Origin: Brumimicrobium aurantiacum
GTDB lineage: Bacteria > Bacteroidota > Bacteroidia > Flavobacteriales_D > Crocinitomicaceae
DNA: 64,000 bases
Direction: 5' to 3'
NCBI RefSeq assembly: GCF_003402975.1
Contig: NZ_QURB01000005.1
Location: 124,001 to 188,000 of the forward strand
The notes under the pieces were generated by a model. It saw nothing but the letters and a program-made list of their open reading frames with translations, did not search any database and was not told where the DNA came from. Below, in pieces: positions 59,018 to 64,000 of the stretch (the stretch's first letter is position 1; every line of letters starts with the position of its first letter). Both the position numbers and the translations under genes were made by a program.

Positions 59018-59310
59018 GTAGTTTTAAAGACATTATCAAAGGTGATACACCTGTTTTAGTAGATTTTCATGCCGATTGGTGTGGACCGTGTCAAACGATG
59101 AATCCAATTGTTGATGAAATTAAATCTCAGTATGGCGAAAAGTTACGTGTACTTAAAATCAACGTCGATAAAAACCAAGCGGCTTCACAAAAATATAAAG
59201 TAAGAGGTGTTCCTACCTTTCTCTTATTCAAAAATGGTGAAATCAACTGGAGAGCCTCCGGTTTGCAATCACGTGCCGATTTAAAAAGTGAAATTGATAA
59301 GGTTGTGTAA
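59014..59310 (+). CDS. Thioredoxin
   Basis: A 98-residue thioredoxin. The active site WCGPC is at residues 22-26 in VLVDFHADWCGPCQTMNPIV, followed by the cis-proline region RGVPTFLLFKNGE. No signal peptide, so it is cytoplasmic. Length is on the short side but complete. It overlaps the DUF983 gene by four bases. It would reduce disulphides of cytoplasmic proteins; a special link to the DUF983 zinc ribbon is speculation. Confidence 0.94.
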   Translation: MSSFKDIIKGDTPVLVDFHADWCGPCQTMNPIVDEIKSQYGEKLRVLKINVDKNQAASQKYKVRGVPTFLLFKNGEINWRASGLQSRADLKSEIDKVV

Positions 59311-59382
59311 TATTATATTTTCTGAATTCCTTCTTATTGAATACAACTCATAAAGTCACCAAAAAACCACTACTTTTACAGC

Positions 59383-59763
59383 ATGAATGAAAAGTTCGGG
59401 AAAGAATATAAATTGTGCAGTAAAAAAGTGATGACAGCTGTTTTTGAGAAAGGAAAAACAGAAAAAAACTATCCTTTTGTTTTACGTTATTTAGACACAG
59501 ATTTAAAAACCAATACGTGTTTTCAAATTGTTATTTCTGTACCGAAAAGAAGATTCAAAAAAGCGGTGGATCGCAATAGAATAAAGCGATTGATAAGAGA
59601 AGCGGTACGAAAAAACAAACATATTATTGAGCAGTCAATGACCGAAAACCAACCTCAACTCGCTTTGTTTTTAATCTACACCGGAAACAAAGAAGAGCCA
59701 TATCAAAAGATCTACGATAAAATAGAAGCACTTTTTCTACGTTTAGTGAAGAACAGGGCTTAA
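59383..59763 (+). CDS. rnpA: Ribonuclease P protein component
   Basis: A 126-residue basic protein binding the RNase P RNA and helping to process tRNA 5' ends. The signature RNRIKRLIREAVRKNKHII is at about residues 66-84, preceded by VPKRRFKKAVD. In most bacteria rnpA follows rpmH next to dnaA; here it sits between thioredoxin and an S41 protease, an arrangement common in Bacteroidota. TACTTTTA, near the -7 consensus, lies just upstream. Confidence 0.94.
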   Translation: MNEKFGKEYKLCSKKVMTAVFEKGKTEKNYPFVLRYLDTDLKTNTCFQIVISVPKRRFKKAVDRNRIKRLIREAVRKNKHIIEQSMTENQPQLALFLIYTGNKEEPYQKIYDKIEALFLRLVKNRA

Positions 59764-59780
59764 TTTATTGCCTTTATCAT

Positions 59781-59788
59781 TACATTTG
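59781..59788 (+). promoter_or_regulatory. -7 promoter box of the S41 protease gene
   Basis: TACATTTG fits TAnnTTTG and lies 21 bases before the ATG at 59810. Confidence 0.55.
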
Positions 59789-59809
59789 AAGTCTAAAATC
59801 TAGTTTTTT

Positions 59810-61447
59810 ATGCGAAATATTTATGCAATTGCCATTTTTATTCTTTTTGGAGTAAATTTCAACAGTCATTCTCAATCGAATGGTTTTGAGGTTATCAAAA
59901 ATCTTGAACTTATCGATTTGATTTACATGAACTTGGACAAGTATTATGTGGACGAACCTAAAACTGGAGAAATTTCAAAAGCTGCAATTGATGCAATGTT
60001 ACATGAATTAGATCCTTACACAGTTTACTATCACGAATCAAACATTGAAGATTATCGACTCATGACCACTGGGCAATATGGTGGAATTGGGGCTTTAATT
60101 AGAAAAACGGGAGACCATGTAATAATTGCTGAACCGTATGAAAATATGCCTGCACAAAAAGCAGGTTTAAAAGCAGGGGACAAAATCATATCGATTGACG
60201 GAAAAAGCATGAAAAATGTAGACTCAGAAGTGGTTTCTAATGCTTTAAAAGGTGCAAAAGGGTCAACTTTTATGCTGGAATTCGAACGTCCAAATCAAGG
60301 TGTAAGAACCATTGAGGTGAGTAGAGATGAAATTAAAGTACCTGACGTTCCATATTCTGGGATGGTCGACGAAAAAGGAAAGGTTGGATACATCAAATTG
60401 AGTTCTTTTACTCAAACTGCTTCTCGAAACGTAAAATCTGCATTCGAAGATTTGTCAAAAGATGGAATGGAAAAATTGATTTTAGATTTGCGCGGAAATG
60501 GCGGAGGTTTGCTCATGGAATCTATCAATATTGTTAACTTTTTTGTTCCTCAAAATGAAGAAATCGTAAAAACAAAAGGTAGAATTTTAGACGAAAACAG
60601 GACTTACAAAACACAAAATGCTCCATTAGATATAGATATTCCGGTAGTTGTTTTGGTGGATGAATTCTCTGCATCTGCATCTGAGATTGTTTCAGGTTCC
60701 TTACAAGATTTGGATAGAGGAGTAATTATAGGAAACACCACTTTTGGAAAAGGTTTGGTACAAAGAACAATTGATTTGAAGTATGGAGCTAAAATGAAGT
60801 TGACCATTGCAAAATATTATACGCCTTCTGGACGATGTGTGCAGAAGTTAGATTATTACCATAAAAATGACGGAAAAGTAGATGAAGTCCCTGATTCGTT
60901 AATAAAAATATTCCACACCAAAAACGGAAGAGAAGTAATTGACGGTCGAGGGATTGAACCAGACATTAAAATTGAAGAAGAAAATTTGTCAAGATTTACT
61001 GCGGTTTTAACTGCGGAGAATATCATTTTTGATTTTGCAACGCAATTTGCGCAACAAAACGAAGAAATTGCATCTGCTGAAGAATTTTTTGTCGGTGATA
61101 AAATTTATAAAGAATTCAAAAACTACGTGTTAAAGCAAGACTTCGAATATAAAACTGCAACACAAGAACGATTAGAAAATGTTCTGGAGGTTGCCAAAAG
61201 AGAAGGCTATGAAGAGAAAATAGATGGCGAATTCGAAGCCCTTGAAAAAGTGGTTAAAGCATCAAAGAAAGATGATTTAGATTTGTTTGAAGACCAAATT
61301 AAAGAAATATTGGCCAATGAAATAGTTTCTCGTTACTATTATCAAGAAGGTCGAGTTTTGAACGCCTTCAACGACGACAAACCATTGAAAAAAGCAATTG
61401 AAATTCTGAACAACGAATCAGAATACAAAGCCATTTTAACACCTTAA
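59810..61447 (+). CDS. S41-family C-terminal processing peptidase
   Basis: A 545-residue exported protease. The leader (MRNIYAIAIFILFGVNFNSH) is followed by a PDZ domain (YGGIGALIRKTGDHVIIAEP to SMKNVDSEVVSNALKG) and the S41 core. The catalytic pair is Ser289 in FSASASEIVSG and Lys314 in TFGKGLVQ, the same spacing of 25 residues as in E. coli Tsp/Prc. The C-terminal 120 residues are helical and specific to this branch. It processes or degrades envelope proteins by C-terminal recognition. The -7 box lies 21 bases upstream. The O-antigen ligase gene follows 9 bases after its stop. Confidence 0.94.
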   Translation: MRNIYAIAIFILFGVNFNSHSQSNGFEVIKNLELIDLIYMNLDKYYVDEPKTGEISKAAIDAMLHELDPYTVYYHESNIEDYRLMTTGQYGGIGALIRKTGDHVIIAEPYENMPAQKAGLKAGDKIISIDGKSMKNVDSEVVSNALKGAKGSTFMLEFERPNQGVRTIEVSRDEIKVPDVPYSGMVDEKGKVGYIKLSSFTQTASRNVKSAFEDLSKDGMEKLILDLRGNGGGLLMESINIVNFFVPQNEEIVKTKGRILDENRTYKTQNAPLDIDIPVVVLVDEFSASASEIVSGSLQDLDRGVIIGNTTFGKGLVQRTIDLKYGAKMKLTIAKYYTPSGRCVQKLDYYHKNDGKVDEVPDSLIKIFHTKNGREVIDGRGIEPDIKIEEENLSRFTAVLTAENIIFDFATQFAQQNEEIASAEEFFVGDKIYKEFKNYVLKQDFEYKTATQERLENVLEVAKREGYEEKIDGEFEALEKVVKASKKDDLDLFEDQIKEILANEIVSRYYYQEGRVLNAFNDDKPLKKAIEILNNESEYKAILTP

Positions 61448-61456
61448 AACAAACAA

Positions 61457-62995
61457 ATGCTTAACCGAATATTCGGTCCTAAAACCCACGACAATATTAA
61501 TTTATTTGCCGTGTTTTCTCTTGCTATTGGATTACCATTAAACAAAGTGGTGATGTCTTTAGCAACAGCTTTACTTGCCCTTAATTTTCTACTCAACGGA
61601 GATTTTAAGAATGTAATTTCTCGTGTAAAAAAGAGCAAAACAACCTGGTTTATTGCGATCGTATTTCTACTTCATTTTGTCGGTGTTTTTTACTCCACAG
61701 ACCTTAACTACGCATTACGTGACATCAACATTAAATTGCCATTATTTGTTATTCCTATCGTCATGATTGCTTATCCAATTAAGCAAAGTCAATTGAAATA
61801 CATATTATTTGGATTTATAGCTTCATTATTGCTTACCTCAATAGTGAATATCAACTTTATGCTCAATCACCCTGAGGCCAATTACCGAGAATTTTCGCGC
61901 TTTGGTTCTCATATTCGCTATGGTTTACTCATTGTGATGGGAATATTGGTAATTCTTCACTTTACCCTAAAAAACAAGAAATGGTGGCCTTTACATGTCG
62001 TCATAATCATTTGGTTAATTTACTATACCATCATGAGCCAAGTATTTAGTGGTTATGTTGCGCTTTGCTTTTTAGGATTGGGCTGTTTTATTTACTTTAT
62101 CATGCAAGTCAAGAATTTCAAGGTTCGTTCTCTGGTGATTCTTATTTTCTTTGGTAGTTTAATTTTTGCCGGGTATAAAAGCTATGACTTTTTAACACCT
62201 GATCAATCATTGTTGAATTTTAGTGACCTTCCAACACATAGTCAACAAGGAACACCTTATTATAACGACACCACTACCCTATGGTTTGAAAATGGTCATC
62301 ATGTCCCTTCTTTAATTGCAGAGAATGAATTAAAAAAGGAATGGAAAAAGCGATCCGAAATTCCTTTCAATGGTCTTACTAAAGATGGTAAAAATATCAA
62401 ACCGGTTATTTTCTGTTATATGAGCTCCAAAGGACTTCCCAAAGACAAAGTTGGGATGGATCAACTAACACCAAAAGATATTGAAAACATTGAAAACGGG
62501 ATAACTTCAATACATCTTACATACAATCCGTTCAAAAAACGTTTAACCCAATTGAGAAATGAGTTATACCTTTATTCCATCGGTTTTGACCCTGATGGAA
62601 ATTCTCTGCTACAACGATTTGAACATTGGAGGGCAGGCTCAATTATTATCCAAAACAATTGGTTATTTGGAGTTGGTACTGGTGATTTGCAAATATCTTT
62701 CAACGAAGTATATTCTGAAATGGATTCTCAATTAAACCCTTCTTTTTGGAGAAGAGCCCACAACCAATTCATGACATTTTGGATTTCCTTTGGGATTTTT
62801 GGATTTATAATCTTCACTTCATTTTGGTGCTTTTACTTATGGAAAAACATCTCTCTTCACAACTTTATAGGAATCGGATTTGCTTTAATTTCCATTGGTT
62901 CTTTTATATCTGAAGACACTTTAGAAACTCAGCAAGGCGCCACCTTCATCGCTTTATTCTTAGGTATTGTTGCCATAATGAATTACAAAAAATGA
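61457..62995 (+). CDS. O-antigen ligase/Wzy-like membrane protein
   Basis: A 512-residue protein with about ten to twelve membrane segments. The layout, with an N-terminal hydrophobic block, a long central periplasmic loop (DFLTPDQSLLNFSDLPTHSQ onward, about 150 residues) and the FGVGTGDLQISFNEVYSE-like and RRAHNQFMTFWISFGIFGF motifs near the end, matches the O-antigen ligase/Wzy polymerase superfamily. RAHNQFM is close to the conserved H-N region of the WaaL/Wzy group. It may join a glycan to its lipid carrier. It directly follows the S41 gene; upstream of ileS. Confidence 0.85.
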   Translation: MLNRIFGPKTHDNINLFAVFSLAIGLPLNKVVMSLATALLALNFLLNGDFKNVISRVKKSKTTWFIAIVFLLHFVGVFYSTDLNYALRDINIKLPLFVIPIVMIAYPIKQSQLKYILFGFIASLLLTSIVNINFMLNHPEANYREFSRFGSHIRYGLLIVMGILVILHFTLKNKKWWPLHVVIIIWLIYYTIMSQVFSGYVALCFLGLGCFIYFIMQVKNFKVRSLVILIFFGSLIFAGYKSYDFLTPDQSLLNFSDLPTHSQQGTPYYNDTTTLWFENGHHVPSLIAENELKKEWKKRSEIPFNGLTKDGKNIKPVIFCYMSSKGLPKDKVGMDQLTPKDIENIENGITSIHLTYNPFKKRLTQLRNELYLYSIGFDPDGNSLLQRFEHWRAGSIIIQNNWLFGVGTGDLQISFNEVYSEMDSQLNPSFWRRAHNQFMTFWISFGIFGFIIFTSFWCFYLWKNISLHNFIGIGFALISIGSFISEDTLETQQGATFIALFLGIVAIMNYKK

Positions 62996-63149
62996 TAGGT
63001 GATTTCGATAAATTTCAACACATTTAATAACAGTCTTGCGTATCTAATTCATTTACCCAACTTCATCAATATCATAACAACTGATTTTATGCAATAAGAT
63101 GTCATAATCATCTCCGACTTCGTTTGCAATGCATTCCGATTAAAATGAT

Positions 63150-63157
63150 TAAATTTG
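63150..63157 (+). promoter_or_regulatory. -7 promoter box of ileS
   Basis: TAAATTTG fits TAnnTTTG and lies 24 bases before the ATG at 63182. Confidence 0.6.
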
Positions 63158-63181
63158 CAAACTGCAAAATAAAGGCAAATT

Positions 63182-64000
63182 ATGAGCGCAAAATATCAAG
63201 AATACAAAGGGTTGAATTTACCCGAATCAGCAAAAAAAGTTGCTGAGAAATGGAAACAAGAAAATGTTTTTCAAGCTTCAATTGATTCTAAAAGTGATGA
63301 AAAATCATTTGTGTTTTTCGAAGGTCCGCCTTCAGCAAATGGACTTCCTGGAATTCACCACGTTATGGCGCGATCAATTAAAGATATTTTTTGTCGCTAT
63401 AAAACGCTAAAAGGATATAAAGTTAACCGTAAAGCAGGTTGGGATACACACGGTTTGCCTGTAGAATTGAGTGTTGAAAAAGAATTGGGAATTACCAAGG
63501 AAGATATCGGAGACAAAATTTCGGTTGAAGAATACAATGCTGCATGTAAAAAAACAGTGATGCGCTACACAGATGTGTGGAACGACTTGACTGAAAAAAT
63601 GGGATATTGGGTAGACATGGAAAATCCATACATTACTTACGAATCAAAATACATGGAAAGTGTTTGGTGGTTATTGGGTCAATTGTATGAGAAAAACATG
63701 ATCTACAAAGGTTATACAATTCAACCTTATTCGCCAAAAGCAGGAACAGGTTTATCATCTCACGAGATCAACCAACCCGGATGTTACCAAGATGTAAAAG
63801 ATACAACGTGTGTTGCTCAATTTAAAGTAGTGAAAAACGAGGATTCAGCACCACTTTACGCTTCAATCGAAGGAGAAGAATTGAATGATGTTCACTTACT
63901 AGCTTGGACAACAACGCCTTGGACTTTGCCTTCAAATACTGCATTAACTGTTGGTCCAAAAATCGAATATGTTGTGGTTAAATCTTTTAACCAATATACT
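63182..64000 (+). CDS. ileS: Isoleucyl-tRNA synthetase, N-terminal part (runs off right edge)
   Basis: The first 273 codons of a class I synthetase charging tRNA-Ile; the rest lies outside the window. The nucleotide-binding HIGH motif appears as FFEGPPSANGLPGIHHVMAR (GIHH), and the downstream KAGWDTHGLPVELSVEKELG is typical of the eukaryote-like type 2 IleS. That branch is less sensitive to mupirocin than the type 1 enzyme of most bacteria. The start of the editing domain is just beginning at the window edge. The -7 box and ATG are clear. Confidence 0.95.
   Translation, partial: MSAKYQEYKGLNLPESAKKVAEKWKQENVFQASIDSKSDEKSFVFFEGPPSANGLPGIHHVMARSIKDIFCRYKTLKGYKVNRKAGWDTHGLPVELSVEKELGITKEDIGDKISVEEYNAACKKTVMRYTDVWNDLTEKMGYWVDMENPYITYESKYMESVWWLLGQLYEKNMIYKGYTIQPYSPKAGTGLSSHEINQPGCYQDVKDTTCVAQFKVVKNEDSAPLYASIEGEELNDVHLLAWTTTPWTLPSNTALTVGPKIEYVVVKSFNQYT

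Noticed and set aside
1-64000. rRNA, tRNA or other structured RNA genes
   Set aside because: I scanned intergenic parts for tRNA-like cloverleafs, rRNA cores and common riboswitch motifs and found none; a covariance search could still reveal one.

Overview
The window is an AT-rich bacterial chromosome segment from a member of Bacteroidota, most likely order Flavobacteriales. The evidence is internal. Promoters carry the TAnnTTTG -7 box. There is a type IX secretion C-terminal sorting domain on a secreted metalloprotease, a MurF-alanine racemase fusion, a hybrid two-component protein ending in an AraC domain, DUF4292 and DUF4173 proteins, and many short lipoproteins. I saw no rRNA, tRNA, CRISPR array, insertion sequence or integrase.

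Layout. 1-5.8 kb: the start of a secreted protein, asd (lysine/threonine/methionine/diaminopimelate branch), two lipoproteins and an AddB-like nuclease. 5.8-13.4 kb: an accessory block on the minus strand with exported orphans, a GNAT enzyme, a lipoprotein-like gene split by an in-frame stop, and a run of one-gene units (unknown proteins, a HigBA-type toxin-antitoxin pair, an Imm11-like protein). These units are separated by long imperfect hairpins and dispersed repeats, and the block looks like a gene-cassette array. 13.4-18.1 kb: a YgiD-like dioxygenase and an NmrA-like oxidoreductase divergent from an HxlR regulator, then hipBA and a second GNAT. 18.1-20 kb: an enoyl-CoA hydratase flanked by two different repeat clusters.

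20-29.3 kb: envelope genes (flippase, DUF1624 acyltransferase) and the compact operon dut, sugar nucleotidyltransferase, TPR protein, DUF4292 lipoprotein, EnvC-like protein. 29.4-39.6 kb: a 53-residue membrane protein, fumC, a secreted M43 protease, lysS, small lipoproteins and a TPR-type hybrid sensor. 39.8-49 kb: a GmrSD-like DUF262/DUF1524 protein, tdk, murF-alr, asnB, dusB, ywbE, an FkbM methyltransferase. 49-57 kb: a double universal stress protein, a LytS/LytR-type pair, a DsbA/FrnE oxidoreductase, a self-contained three-gene unit with a winged-helix regulator and a shared palindromic operator, and bioY. 57-64 kb: rlmN, a REP-like repeat cluster, DUF983, thioredoxin, rnpA, an S41 protease, an O-antigen ligase-like protein and the start of ileS.

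Most of the window is core metabolism, translation and envelope biogenesis. The novelty candidates are the cassette-like block at 8.8-13.2 kb with its hairpins and repeats, the operator clusters at 15.2 kb and 54-55 kb, the altered catalytic residue in the HipA-like kinase, and several dispersed repeat families. All functions are read from sequence motifs recalled from known families; no database search was run.
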